The notes: generated from the sequence alone by a model not told the origin. Counted from the stretch's first letter, positions 7,677 to 16,167 are shown. The stretch: DNA of 16,174 nucleotides from an uncultured Alistipes sp. (GCA_900546005.1 URBJ01000046.1:1-16174); one strand, 5' to 3'. Program-made: numbers and translations.

Positions 7677-7697
7677 AACGTCGTATTTATATCTTTG
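7666..7697 (+). promoter_or_regulatory. leu operon promoter P1
   Basis: TTTG (7666-7669), 20-base spacer, TATCTTTG (7690-7697): a full match to the Bacteroidota consensus. The expected start is near 7704, leaving a leader of about 60 bases before leuA. Confidence 0.75.
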
Positions 7698-7724
7698 TAG
7701 TTCGATTCGCCGTGTGCAAAACGA
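7694..7724 (+). promoter_or_regulatory. leu operon promoter P2, sharing an element with P1
   Basis: TTTG (7694-7697), 19-base spacer, TAATTTTG (7717-7724), again a full match. Its -33 TTTG is the same four bases as the end of the P1 -7 box. The expected start is near 7731, about 33 bases before leuA, which leaves no room for a leader-peptide attenuator. Confidence 0.65.
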
Positions 7725-7763
7725 ACTAATTTTGCCCGTAGAAAGTTATAAAGCATAGATGTT

Positions 7764-9284
7764 ATGAGCGAAAAGTTATTTATTTTTGATACGACCCTGC
7801 GCGACGGAGAACAAGTTCCCGGTTGCCAATTAAATACTGTCGAAAAAATAGAAGTTGCACGCGCACTGGAAGAGTTGGGTGTCGATATTATCGAAGCCGG
7901 CTTCCCGATCTCAAGCCCGGGCGACTTCAATTCGGTCCGCGAAATATCCAAGGCCGTGACACACCCTACGATCTGCGCCCTCACCCGCGCCGTAGCAAAG
8001 GATATCGACGTGGCTGCCGACGCCCTGTCGCTGGCCAGACACAAACGAATCCACACGGGTATCGGCGTGTCGGAATCGCACATATACTATAAGCTGAAAT
8101 CCAATCCGGAAGAGATCCTCGAACGGGCCGTCGCTGCCGTCAAACATGCGAAGAAATATGTCGAGGACGTCGAATTCTATGCCGAAGATGCCGGCCGTGC
8201 CGATAACGAATACCTCGCCCGCGTAGTGGAGGCCGTAATCGCCGCCGGAGCCACGGTAGTCAACATTCCGGATACGACAGGATACTGCCTGCCGTTGCAG
8301 TATGGGCAGAAGATCAAATACCTCATGGAACACGTGAGCAACATCGACAAGGCGATCATCTCCACCCACTGCCACAACGATCTCGGAATGGCTACCGCCA
8401 ACACACTCGAGGGTGTAATCAACGGAGCCCGGCAGGCCGAAGTGACGATCAACGGTATCGGAGAGCGTGCAGGAAATACTTCACTCGAAGAGGTTGTCAT
8501 GGCACTCCGCTGCCACAAACACCTGAATATCGATACGGGCATCAACTCGAAACTCATCACCGCTACGAGCCGAATGGTATCGAGCATGATGAATATGCCC
8601 GTGCAGCCCAACAAGGCCATCGTCGGACGTAATGCATTCGCCCACTCGTCGGGCATCCACCAGGACGGTGTGCTAAAAAACCGGGAGAGCTACGAAATCA
8701 TCGATCCCGTAGACGTAGGACTCGATGAATCGGTTATCGCCCTGACGGCCCGTAGCGGACGTGCGGCCCTGAACCATCGGCTCGAACTGCTCGGATACAA
8801 GCTCGAACACGAGGAGTTGGACAAGGTCTACAAAAAATTCCTCGAACTGGCCGATCAGAAAAAGGATATCCGCGACGACGACCTGCTCTATCTGGTCGGA
8901 GCAACCACCGGAGAGAAGATCTCGAAACGCATCAAGCTGAAATACCTGCAGATTCTGACCGGAACGCTCATTCCTACCGCAACGGTCATCCTGAAGATCG
9001 GCGAAAACGAACGGACCGCAACCAGTACGGGCAACGGGCCGGTAGATGCCGCCGTCAAGGCGATCAAGAGCCTGATCAACGAGTCGGTGCTGATTACCGA
9101 ATTCCTGATCCAAGCGATGAACAAGGGCAGTGACGATGTGGGACGTGTCCATGTACAGCTCAAGTGCGGTTCGATGCTGGTCCACGGATTCTCGGCCAAC
9201 ACGGATGTGGTCAAAGCTGCTGTCGAGGCATTCGTCGATGCCTTGAACCTGATCAACGCCACCGAAAAGAAAGAAACAAAATAA
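7764..9284 (+). CDS. leuA: 2-isopropylmalate synthase LeuA
   Basis: A 506-residue enzyme that condenses 2-ketoisovalerate with acetyl-CoA, the first committed step of leucine synthesis. The TIM-barrel domain carries D-T-T-L-R-D-G-E-Q (residues 9-17), the metal-binding H-C-H-N-D (202-206) and N-G-I-G-E-R-A-G-N (230-238). The linker motif G-I-H-Q-D-G lies at 297-302. About residues 375-495 form the LeuA dimerisation/regulatory domain that gives leucine feedback inhibition in this family, with the repeated G-(N/S)-G-P-V-D-A-A-V-like segment. Length is normal for the long LeuA type. The ATG at 7764 follows the double promoter closely. It is the first gene of a four-gene operon, 16 bases before leuC. 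Regulation is probably by promoter choice and allosteric feedback, since no attenuator fits in the short leader. Confidence 0.95.
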   Translation: MSEKLFIFDTTLRDGEQVPGCQLNTVEKIEVARALEELGVDIIEAGFPISSPGDFNSVREISKAVTHPTICALTRAVAKDIDVAADALSLARHKRIHTGIGVSESHIYYKLKSNPEEILERAVAAVKHAKKYVEDVEFYAEDAGRADNEYLARVVEAVIAAGATVVNIPDTTGYCLPLQYGQKIKYLMEHVSNIDKAIISTHCHNDLGMATANTLEGVINGARQAEVTINGIGERAGNTSLEEVVMALRCHKHLNIDTGINSKLITATSRMVSSMMNMPVQPNKAIVGRNAFAHSSGIHQDGVLKNRESYEIIDPVDVGLDESVIALTARSGRAALNHRLELLGYKLEHEELDKVYKKFLELADQKKDIRDDDLLYLVGATTGEKISKRIKLKYLQILTGTLIPTATVILKIGENERTATSTGNGPVDAAVKAIKSLINESVLITEFLIQAMNKGSDDVGRVHVQLKCGSMLVHGFSANTDVVKAAVEAFVDALNLINATEKKETK

Positions 9285-9300
9285 ATAATTTGCATACAAC

Positions 9301-10704
9301 ATGGGAAAAACTCTTTTTGATAAAGTTTGGGATGCGCATGTCGTTCGTCAACTGGACGGCGGCCGCAGCGTATTATATATCGACCGGCACTACATCCACG
9401 AGGTGACCTCGCCGGTTGCTTTTCTGGGCCTGAAAAACAGAGGGATCAAGGTAGCACGCCCGCAACAGACAACGGGAACACCCGACCATAACGTGCCGAC
9501 ACAGGATCAGGACAAGCCCGTAACCGAAGAACAGAGCCGCAAACAACTCGAATCGTTCAGCAAAAACTGCGAGGAAAACGGAATCGAATACTTCAAACTG
9601 GGAAGTCCGAACCACGGCGTTGTGCACATCGTAGGTCCCGAACAGGGCATTACGCAACCGGGCATGACGATCGTCTGCGGCGACAGCCACACCTCGACCC
9701 ACGGAGCCTTCGGTGCCGTAGCTTTCGGTATCGGAACCTCCGAAGTGGAGATGGTATTCGCCTCACAGTGTATTCTCCAGCCCAAGCCCAAAACCATGCG
9801 GATCACCGTAAACGGTAAACGTGGAAAAGGCGTAACGGCCAAGGATATTATCTTGTATATTATCTCAAAAATATCGGCTTCGGGTGGAACCGGACACTTC
9901 ATCGAGTTCGCCGGAGAGGCCATCCGAGACCTGTCGATGGAGGAGCGTATGACGGTCTGCAACATGAGTATCGAGTGTGGGGCCCGCGGCGGTATCATCG
10001 CCCCCGACCAGACTACATTCGATTACATCAAAGGCCGTAACCGTGCTCCGAAAGGCGCCGACTTCGACAAAGCTGTCGAAAAATGGAAAACCCTCGCTTC
10101 TGATCCCGATGCAAAGTTCGACAAGGAATATACGTTCGATGCGGCCGACATTGAACCGATGATCACCTATGGAACCAATCCGGGCATGGGTATCGGCATC
10201 ACGCAAACGATCCCCTCGGATGAAGGGCTCAGCGGTAGCGACAAGGTCAGCTTTGCCAAAGCACTCGCCTACATGGATTTCAAAAGCGGTGAGAAGATGC
10301 TTGGCAAACGGGTTGATTACGTATTTCTGGGAAGTTGCACCAACGGACGGATCGAAGACTTCCGCCAGTTTGCCCAAGCGGTAAAGGGACGCAAAAAAGC
10401 GCCTCACGTAACGGCTTGGTTAGTTCCCGGCTCCAAAATGGTGGAGGCTCAGGCCAAAGCTGAAGGCCTCGACGTCATCCTCAAAGAGGCCGGATTCGAA
10501 CTGCGCCAACCGGGCTGCTCGGCTTGTCTGGCCATGAATGCCGACAAGATCCCGGCCGGCATGTACAGCGTGTCGACCTCCAACCGTAACTTCGAAGGCC
10601 GCCAAGGTCCCGGTGCCCGCACCATGCTCGCCGGTCCGCTGGTCGCTGCCGCAGCTGCCGTTACCGGCGTCGTTTCCGACCCGCGTGAAGTCTTCAATCT
10701 ATAA
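9301..10704 (+). CDS. leuC: 3-isopropylmalate dehydratase large subunit LeuC
   Basis: A 467-residue aconitase-family subunit which, with LeuD, isomerises 2-isopropylmalate to 3-isopropylmalate. The three cysteines that hold the [4Fe-4S] cluster are visible: Cys346 in L-G-S-C-T-N-G-R, and Cys406 and Cys409 in [10 protein letters not shown]. Other family motifs are [14 protein letters not shown] and V-P-G-S. The N-terminal start [11 protein letters not shown] is typical. Length matches the bacterial LeuC norm. It lies 16 bases after leuA and 29 before leuD, so co-expression with its partner subunit is assured. The same LeuCD complex can also isomerise citramalate, which matters because a second synthase follows in the operon. 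Confidence 0.96.
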   Translation: MGKTLFDKVWDAHVVRQLDGGRSVLYIDRHYIHEVTSPVAFLGLKNRGIKVARPQQTTGTPDHNVPTQDQDKPVTEEQSRKQLESFSKNCEENGIEYFKLGSPNHGVVHIVGPEQGITQPGMTIVCGDSHTSTHGAFGAVAFGIGTSEVEMVFASQCILQPKPKTMRITVNGKRGKGVTAKDIILYIISKISASGGTGHFIEFAGEAIRDLSMEERMTVCNMSIECGARGGIIAPDQTTFDYIKGRNRAPKGADFDKAVEKWKTLASDPDAKFDKEYTFDAADIEPMITYGTNPGMGIGITQTIPSDEGLSGSDKVSFAKALAYMDFKSGEKMLGKRVDYVFLGSCTNGRIEDFRQFAQAVKGRKKAPHVTAWLVPGSKMVEAQAKAEGLDVILKEAGFELRQPGCSACLAMNADKIPAGMYSVSTSNRNFEGRQGPGARTMLAGPLVAAAAAVTGVVSDPREVFNL

Positions 10705-10733
10705 TCACCCCGAACAAATAAATATTTACGAAT

Positions 10734-11327
10734 ATGGCTATTCCTAAATTCACGAAACTTACCACGACGGCCTGCCCGCTCAATATAGAAAACATCGATA
10801 CGGATCAGATCATCCCCGCCCGCTTCCTGAAAGCAGTGGAACGGAAAGGATTTGGCGACAACCTGTTCCGCGACTGGAGATACGACAAACAGGGGAACAA
10901 GATCGCTTCTTTCCCACTGAACGATCCGAAATATGGAGGTGAAATTCTCGTTGCGGCCAAAAACTTTGGCTGCGGTTCCTCACGTGAGCACGCCGCTTGG
11001 GCCGTTTTCGACTACGGATTCCGCGTGGTCGTTTCGAGTTTCTTCGCCGATATTTTTAAAAACAATGCATTGAACAACGGGTTGGTTGTCGTTCAGGTCA
11101 GCGAAGAGTTCTTGAACAAAATCTTTGCGGCCATCGCTGCCGATCCCAAAACGCTGTTCGAAGTCGATCTGCCGAACCAGACCTTCACGATCTGCGCTAC
11201 CGGCGAAAAGACCTCGTTCGACATCGACGGATACAAGAAAGAGTGTCTGATGAACGGATACGACGACGTAGACTATCTGCTCAGCATCAAAGACGATATC
11301 GAACGCTTCGAACGCTCCAGAGCTTAA
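10734..11327 (+). CDS. leuD: 3-isopropylmalate dehydratase small subunit LeuD
   Basis: A 197-residue small ('swivel') subunit of isopropylmalate isomerase. It shows [13 protein letters not shown] (about residues 20-32) and the substrate-binding loop [10 protein letters not shown] (78-87), then the usual F-A-D-I-F-x-N-N segment. Length is that of the standard bacterial LeuD. The ATG at 10734 follows leuC by 29 bases and the next gene begins 16 bases after the stop, so it is mid-operon. It has no enzymatic function without LeuC. Confidence 0.95.
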   Translation: MAIPKFTKLTTTACPLNIENIDTDQIIPARFLKAVERKGFGDNLFRDWRYDKQGNKIASFPLNDPKYGGEILVAAKNFGCGSSREHAAWAVFDYGFRVVVSSFFADIFKNNALNNGLVVVQVSEEFLNKIFAAIAADPKTLFEVDLPNQTFTICATGEKTSFDIDGYKKECLMNGYDDVDYLLSIKDDIERFERSRA

Positions 11328-11343
11328 ACACAACCGAAAACCT

Positions 11344-12945
11344 ATGGTCAAAGAGATTGAAATACTCGACACCACCCTTCGGGACGGCGAACAAACCTCG
11401 GGTGTTTCGTTCGCTGTCCGCGAAAAGCTGAGCATCGCCCGGCTGCTGCTCGATGAACTTCACGTCAACCGGATCGAAATCGCTTCGGCCCGGGTCTCGG
11501 AGGGTGAATTCGAAGCTGTACGCCGGATATCTGCTTGGGCTGCGGCTCGCGGCTATCTCGACCGGGTCGAAGTGCTCGGATTTGTCGACAACGGAATCTC
11601 GCTGAAATGGATTCTGGACGCGGGATGCAAGGTCATCAACCTGTTGTCGAAGGGATCGTTGCGCCACTGCGAACTGCAGCTCAAAAAAACGCCGCAACAG
11701 CATATCGACGACATAAAACGGGCCATCGAACAGGCTACAAAGGCCGGGATCGCTGTAAACCTCTACTTAGAGGATTGGTCCAACGGCATGCGGCAGTCGC
11801 CCGACTATGTCTACCACATGATCGACGCCCTGCGCCATGAGCCGATCCGTCGGTTCATGATTCCCGATACGTTGGGTATCATGAATCCGGATACGTGTTA
11901 TGCCGCTTGCCGAGATATGGTCGAACGTTACCCCGATCTGCACTTCGACTTTCATGCCCACAACGACTACGATCTGGCCGTAGCCAACGTTGCGGCAGCC
12001 GTAAAAGCCGGCATTCAGGGCATCCACACGACCATCAACGGCTTGGGAGAACGGGCCGGAAATGCCCCGTTGTCGAGCGTTATCGCCGTGCTCAACGATC
12101 AGCTGAAGGTTGGAAACTCAATTGTCGAAAAAAACATCAACCACGTCAGCCGCATGGTGGAAACCTATACCGGAATCCACATCCCGGCCAACAAACCGAT
12201 CGTCGGAGAGAATGTGTTCACGCAGTGTGCCGGCATCCATGCCGATGGGGACAACAAGAACAACCTCTACTTCAACGACCTGCTTCCCGAACGTTTCGGA
12301 CGTGTTCGGGAGTATGCGCTCGGAAAGATGTCGGGCAAAGCGAACATCAAAAAGAACCTCGAAACGCTCGGAATCGATCTGGACGAAGACGCCATGCGCA
12401 AAGTGACTGAACGGATCATCGAATTGGGGGACAAAAAGCAAGCTGTCACCTCGGAGGATCTGCCCTACATCATCGCTGACGTTCTGAAACAGGATCTGCA
12501 CGAAAACAAGGTTCACATTCTCAACTACAATCTGTCATTAGCCTACGGGTTACGTCCTGTGGCCACGATCAAGATGCAAATCAACGATCAGGAGTACGAA
12601 GAGACCGCCTCGGGAGACGGTCAGTACGATGCATTCATGCGGGCCATACGAAACATCTACAAAAAACAGCTGGGACGTGACTTTCCGATGCTGATCAACT
12701 ACTCCGTATCGATCCCGCCCGGAGGACGTACCGATGCCTTCGTTCAGACCTACATTACGTGGGAGTATCGGGGCGAGACATTCAAGACGAGGGGACTGGA
12801 TGCCGACCAGACCGAGGCTGCGATCAAGGCGACGATGAAGATGCTGAACCGGATCGAAAACATGCAGACTCATACCAACGGCACCGTCAGCCACTCAGAG
12901 ACTGAAGCTCCTGCAGATCCGGCCGAGACGAAAGAAAAAAAGTGA
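11344..12945 (+). CDS. Second LeuA-family synthase, probable (R)-citramalate synthase
   Basis: A 533-residue protein with LeuA architecture but clearly divergent from the first gene. It shows [12 protein letters not shown] (residues 9-20), the metal site H-A-H-N-D (204-208), N-G-L-G-E-R-A-G-N (232-240), and C-A-G-I-H-A-D-G in place of the Leu[11 protein letters not shown]-terminal regulatory domain spans roughly 390-510, followed by a short charged tail. Known members of this branch condense acetyl-CoA with pyruvate to citramalate (isoleucine route). Bacteroidota leu operons often carry such a gene beside leuCD, whose product would then isomerise citramalate. The alternative is a second isopropylmalate or homocitrate synthase. 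I favour citramalate synthase from operon context; the substrate is not proven by sequence. It is the last gene before the terminator. Confidence 0.72.
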   Translation: MVKEIEILDTTLRDGEQTSGVSFAVREKLSIARLLLDELHVNRIEIASARVSEGEFEAVRRISAWAAARGYLDRVEVLGFVDNGISLKWILDAGCKVINLLSKGSLRHCELQLKKTPQQHIDDIKRAIEQATKAGIAVNLYLEDWSNGMRQSPDYVYHMIDALRHEPIRRFMIPDTLGIMNPDTCYAACRDMVERYPDLHFDFHAHNDYDLAVANVAAAVKAGIQGIHTTINGLGERAGNAPLSSVIAVLNDQLKVGNSIVEKNINHVSRMVETYTGIHIPANKPIVGENVFTQCAGIHADGDNKNNLYFNDLLPERFGRVREYALGKMSGKANIKKNLETLGIDLDEDAMRKVTERIIELGDKKQAVTSEDLPYIIADVLKQDLHENKVHILNYNLSLAYGLRPVATIKMQINDQEYEETASGDGQYDAFMRAIRNIYKKQLGRDFPMLINYSVSIPPGGRTDAFVQTYITWEYRGETFKTRGLDADQTEAAIKATMKMLNRIENMQTHTNGTVSHSETEAPADPAETKEKK

Positions 12946-13286
12946 TCGTTTCCGATCTGAAATAAAAAAGGAAGACCTTAGGGGCCTTCCTTTTTTTATC
13001 GTATAACGGCCCTTCCTTATATATTCATTGGTGGCGCTGGCGCACAAATATGCTGTGGCTTATCTTCTGCGCTAAAAAAGTGTTGGACACCAATAAACAA
13101 CCGGCGACAAGATGGCAGGAAAGTGTTGCGTATGAATGTCTTGCATGTAGTCGCACGTTTTCTTCCGCTCTCTGCAAACCGATGCTCCCGTTTTGCACCG
13201 TCTATCGATCCGCCCCCGGACGCAACACGTCGCCCCCCTTAGCTCATTAGCACACAGAGATTGCCTATGCGGCTCACCAACGACCG
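12946..13286. other. Intergenic region between convergent leu operon and ThuA gene
   Basis: This 341-base stretch holds the leu terminator at its left end. The remaining bases (12998-13286) show no supported gene, tRNA or clear terminator for the leftward ThuA gene. A 66-codon open frame (13050-13250, plus) has no ribosome-binding site and no protein character I recognise. Confidence 0.5.
12964..12997 (+). terminator. Intrinsic terminator of the leu operon
   Basis: The stem AAGGAAG (12968-12974) pairs with CTTCCTT (12986-12992), with additional CC/GG pairing inside, and the T run covers 12991-12997. It begins 19 bases after the last stop codon. A matching A run precedes the stem. Confidence 0.85.
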
Positions 13287-14219
13287 CTATCTGTTATCCG
13301 AAGAGGGTCGGATCGGGCGTACGACACTACGATCGGCTGATGGAAAATCTGCCGGAACCTTTTGCTTAACCTTGCCCGTTGCAGCCCACTCCAATCCACG
13401 CAACAGCAACGTCTGGAAACCCACACACGCTACGGCCGGACAGAACTCCGGAGTATTCTCTCCCCCGATATGGCCCAACATCAGATGCAGAATACGTGCC
13501 TTACCGTAATCCACCGTAAAGACCAAAGGCTCCTCCCGCCCCGATCCGCCCCGTGCGGGATCGGCATATCCGGTATAAAGCAGCGCATCGATATTTCCGG
13601 GCCCCCGCATGCGATCGTAAAGCTCATCCTGTGCATGCATCCACACCTCAGGCAATCCCCGCGTTATGGGGTGTTTCGTATTGCGGCAATTTACCGGATA
13701 CTCCCGCTGGGCGCCATGCGAGCCACCGGGTCCGGCCGTGGTGTCCCGTACCAAACGATCCCCTACCCAATAAACGTATGGGCCCGACTGTTCGTTACGG
13801 CCTTCCCAGCCCCCCAAGGCGATGATCCGATTGAAGGCATCCCATCCGGCAAACGCATTGTCGGCCGCATGGTAGATCACTACTCCACCCCCGTTATCGA
13901 CATACTCCAAAAAAGCGCGATCGGTCTGTTCACTCCACCGATCTCCGTTGTAATCGAGCAACACGACATCGTATGCCGAAAAATCGGGCCTGAAAACCGA
14001 CATATCCCCACCCTTGGGCGGTGTAATGGCATAATCGACCGTAAAAAGATCCGACTGCTCGATCACCGAACGCAATACCTCATGACTGACCTGCCAGTTG
14101 TGGTTGTTCTGTCCCGTAACCAAAAGGACACGAATCGGCTCCTTTGCACATCCGACACAGAAAAATAGCGATGCCAAGCACAAGCTCAACATCCGTTTGT
14201 ATCGCAACGAAAATTTCAT
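13287..14219 (-). CDS. ThuA-domain lipoprotein
   Basis: A 310-residue lipoprotein: basic start, hydrophobic segment, and lipobox-like F-C-V-G-C with Cys24. The rest is one ThuA-like (class I glutamine-amidotransferase-like fold) domain: V-L-L-V-T-G-Q-N-N-H-N-W near residue 30, an aspartate-rich strand D-V-V-L-L-D-Y-N, G-G-G-V-V-I-Y-H-A-A-D-N-A-F-x-x-W in the middle, H-P-I-T-R-G-L-P, and near the end a G-R-E-E-P-L-V-F strand and H-L-M-L-G-H. ThuA proteins are linked to trehalose and keto-sugar metabolism, but their reaction is generally uncertain. ATG at 14219 is chosen because AGAAGGGG lies just upstream; an alternative in-frame start at 14243 has no such signal. It follows a DUF1080 gene, with a hairpin between. 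Lipidation would place it in the cell envelope. Confidence 0.85.
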   Translation of the reverse strand: MKFSLRYKRMLSLCLASLFFCVGCAKEPIRVLLVTGQNNHNWQVSHEVLRSVIEQSDLFTVDYAITPPKGGDMSVFRPDFSAYDVVLLDYNGDRWSEQTDRAFLEYVDNGGGVVIYHAADNAFAGWDAFNRIIALGGWEGRNEQSGPYVYWVGDRLVRDTTAGPGGSHGAQREYPVNCRNTKHPITRGLPEVWMHAQDELYDRMRGPGNIDALLYTGYADPARGGSGREEPLVFTVDYGKARILHLMLGHIGGENTPEFCPAVACVGFQTLLLRGLEWAATGKVKQKVPADFPSADRSVVRPIRPSSDNR

Positions 14220-14253
14220 CCCCCTTCTGTTTTTGATTAACACATTTCATCAC

Positions 14254-14280
14254 AAAAAGCGGCCCACGCAGGCCGCTTTT
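14254..14280 (-). terminator. Terminator-like hairpin between the DUF1080 and ThuA genes
   Basis: A perfect 10-base-pair stem (AAAAGCGGCC at 14255-14264 with GGCCGCTTTT at 14271-14280) and 6-base loop, with five T residues on the minus-strand 3' side. It lies 26 bases after the DUF1080 stop and only 34 bases before the ThuA start. I see no -33/-7 promoter in that short gap, so the hairpin may reduce rather than abolish read-through. The near-symmetric A/T flanks mean it could act on either strand. Confidence 0.75.
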
Positions 14281-14306
14281 ATCTCTTTGCTAACGATTGT
14301 GGCCTC

Positions 14307-15086
14307 TTACAGTTCGCGAATCCAAATGTTTCTGAAACGGACCGGATTCAAGTGATCCTGCAAGATGATCGGGCCCTTGCCGTGTGCCACGATACGCGGA
14401 AATCCAATATACTCGGTCGTTCCGAGAATCATCGTATTGTTCTGCACCAAAACACCGTTGTGCAACACCGTAATCCGACCGTGAGACTGCAACGATCCAT
14501 CCTCCTTGAAACGGGGTGCCGTATAGATAATATCGTACGTATTCCACTTCCCGGGTTTCTGGCAGGCATTTACCAACGGTGGGGTCTGTTTGTAGATACT
14601 TCCGGCCTGTCCGTTCGCATAGGTCTCGTTGCCGTAATTATCGAGAATCTGCACCTCATAAATGCCCTGCATAAAGACACCGCTATTGCCTCGGCCCTGA
14701 CTCTCGCCCACGATCTCCGTCGGGGCACTCCACTCAACGTGTAGCTGGAAATCGCCGAATTCGCGCTTGGTCCGGATACTGCCCGAACTGGGCTTAACCG
14801 TCATAACGCCCTGCTCGACCTCCCACTCAACCGCTTTGTTCGGGTCACAGTTGACCCACTCATCGGCACACTCGGCATCCAAACCCAACAATACAATCGC
14901 ATCGGAGGGCGGTGTAATAATGGCTTGATCCATATCGGGAGGAACCACGATCTTGGGCTGAGGTGTCCAGAATTCGGACATCTCGGGCTGCATCGGAGCC
15001 GGTTCCGGATATTTTTTTGTCTCTTGTCCTTGGACGCTCATGCATATACCCATGCACAAAACGCCGCACAACATTAGTCTCTTCAT
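14307..15086 (-). CDS. DUF1080 (3-keto-disaccharide hydrolase-like) exported protein
   Basis: A 259-residue protein with an N-terminal signal peptide (hydrophobic stretch residues 4-18, likely cut after S-V-Q-G at residue 20). After a proline-rich linker comes one DUF1080 domain of concanavalin-like beta-sandwich type: I-V-L-L-G-L-D near the start, F-G-D-F-Q-L-H-V-E-W, G-N-S-G-V-F-M-Q-G-I-Y-E-V-Q-I-L-D in the centre, K-P-G-K-W-N-T-Y-D-I-I-Y, H-N-G-V-L-V-Q-N-N, and the closing strand V-R-F-R-N-I-W-I-R-E-L. Characterised family members cleave 3-keto-glycosides made by Gfo/Idh/MocA-type oxidoreductases. ATG at 15086 begins the signal peptide; an upstream in-frame start at 15146 would add 20 non-signal residues. 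It probably acts in the periplasm. The adjacent ThuA gene is a frequent partner of this family. Confidence 0.88.
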   Translation of the reverse strand: MKRLMLCGVLCMGICMSVQGQETKKYPEPAPMQPEMSEFWTPQPKIVVPPDMDQAIITPPSDAIVLLGLDAECADEWVNCDPNKAVEWEVEQGVMTVKPSSGSIRTKREFGDFQLHVEWSAPTEIVGESQGRGNSGVFMQGIYEVQILDNYGNETYANGQAGSIYKQTPPLVNACQKPGKWNTYDIIYTAPRFKEDGSLQSHGRITVLHNGVLVQNNTMILGTTEYIGFPRIVAHGKGPIILQDHLNPVRFRNIWIREL

Positions 15087-15168
15087 CTTTATTTGGGTTT
15101 TTAAGTTAAAGTTCTTTTCAAATACTACACTTCCCGGAGCCGACACGACGGCTTACGCACTCGAAGCC

Positions 15169-15957
15169 CTATATTCCTGCGACACCGATATTGGCTCCTG
15201 CCTCTAACCCGCCTGACACGGTCTCGGTATCGGTTTCTGCTCCTGACTCGGTTTCGGCATCAGTATCCGTTTCTGTCTCCGTTTCCGATCCGGTCTCCGG
15301 CTCCGTATCGGATGTGCCGGCATCGGTCCCCGTTTCTCCTTCCGAACCCTCATCCATCCCCGCATCCTCACCTTCTCCGGGTTCCGTTTCCTCTACCCCG
15401 GTGTCCGTACCCTCATCCGTTCCCGGCTCAACTTCCGTACCACCATCCGGACCGGTCTCTGTACCTGCATCCGGCTCCGGTTCTGGTTCTGGCTCTGGCT
15501 CCGGAGCAGGCGCTACGGGCATCAATACCACACGGATCCGATCATGTCGCCTTAGGGCTGCCGTACTGGAAGGATGGTCGTACAACAACCGCAAAGTGAC
15601 CGTATCGTTTTGCACAAGTCCTCCGGAATGGACTTTCATCCTAATCTCCGAACGCGTCGTATCCGCATTGACGAACCGTACGACATTCGACTCCAACTCA
15701 TACACATCGGGAGAAACGGCTGTCGTCTGCGCTGCAAGCACTTCGAAAACCACTGAATCGGTCTCATAGACAAGTCCTGCCGTCCGGAAAACAGATATCG
15801 GAAGATCGAACGTCTGGTGCATCGAGGTATCGATCCCTGCTACAACCACCTCATTCCGGAACCAATATATATCCGTATAATATTGCGTTTCATCGTTCTT
15901 GAGACATCCCCACAACAACCACATCACGGCAAATATCCCGACCCATTTTCTTACCAT
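15169..15957 (-). CDS. Lipoprotein with acidic low-complexity repeat tail
   Basis: A 262-residue protein in two very different halves. Residues 1-18 are a lipoprotein signal ending L-L-W-G-C (Cys18). The next residues are L-K-N-D-E, an acidic/lysine context resembling the surface-export signals of Bacteroidota lipoproteins. Residues 19-148 look like a compact beta-rich domain (Y-Y-T-D-I-Y-W-F-R near the start, alternating hydrophobic strands), possibly of the DUF4843 type, though I am not sure. From about residue 149 to the end the chain is almost only Glu, Asp, Thr, Gly, Pro, Ser and Ala: E-P repeats at 151-160, then T-E/T-D/G-T runs. The tail is encoded by imperfect hexanucleotides (15190-15510). 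It lies 82 bases upstream of the DUF1080 gene without a clear terminator, so co-transcription is possible. The function is unknown. Confidence 0.75.
   Translation of the reverse strand: MVRKWVGIFAVMWLLWGCLKNDETQYYTDIYWFRNEVVVAGIDTSMHQTFDLPISVFRTAGLVYETDSVVFEVLAAQTTAVSPDVYELESNVVRFVNADTTRSEIRMKVHSGGLVQNDTVTLRLLYDHPSSTAALRRHDRIRVVLMPVAPAPEPEPEPEPEPDAGTETGPDGGTEVEPGTDEGTDTGVEETEPGEGEDAGMDEGSEGETGTDAGTSDTEPETGSETETETDTDAETESGAETDTETVSGGLEAGANIGVAGI
15471..15507 (-). repeat. Imperfect hexanucleotide repeat encoding Glu-Pro
   Basis: About six units of the pattern GGCTCC / GGTTCT / GGCTCT on the plus strand, read on the minus strand as E-P-E-P-E-P. Similar but more degenerate six-base patterns continue to about 15190 and encode the Thr-Glu/Asp-Gly tail. 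Six-base units preserve the reading frame if the number changes. Confidence 0.7.
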
Positions 15958-16028
15958 ATCTCTGCTCTTTACTCCATACGCAACAGGCTATTGCATGCCT
16001 TATCTTCGCTTTACGCCTGCATACGGAT

Positions 16029-16060
16029 CAAAGTTACAATATTTTCTCCAATTGCATAAA
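16029..16060 (-). promoter_or_regulatory. Candidate promoter of the repeat-tail lipoprotein gene
   Basis: TAACTTTG on the minus strand (16029-16036) fully matches the -7 box. At the -33 distance there is only a T-rich stretch (16056-16062) rather than a clear TTTG. A start near 16022 would give a leader of about 65 bases before the ATG at 15957. Confidence 0.45.
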
Positions 16061-16159
16061 AATCACAAAATGTTTTTTTCCCAGCAAAACAACCGTCAGT
16101 TAGAAACAGGAGTGCAAAAAATTGAATAAAAGAGGAAAAAATTATCTCCCTGATCCGCT

Positions 16160-16167
16160 TAATTTTG
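16160..16167 (+). promoter_or_regulatory. Possible rightward -7 box at the window edge
   Basis: TAATTTTG matches TAnnTTTG and would drive a gene beyond the right end. No TTTG is present at the expected -33 position, so this is a weak call. Confidence 0.25.

Noticed and set aside
13050..13250. A 66-codon plus-strand frame in the gap after the leu terminator
   Set aside because: No ribosome-binding site or promoter, atypical composition, and no recognisable protein features.
13236..13262. TTAGCTCATTAG, reminiscent of a tRNA D-arm
   Set aside because: The surrounding bases do not fold into acceptor, anticodon and T arms, and no TTCGA-type T loop is at the right distance.
15191..15769. A Ser/Val/Pro-rich open frame on the plus strand opposite the lipoprotein tail
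   Set aside because: It is simply the hexanucleotide repeat read on the other strand. The minus-strand frame has a lipoprotein signal and ordinary N-terminal domain.
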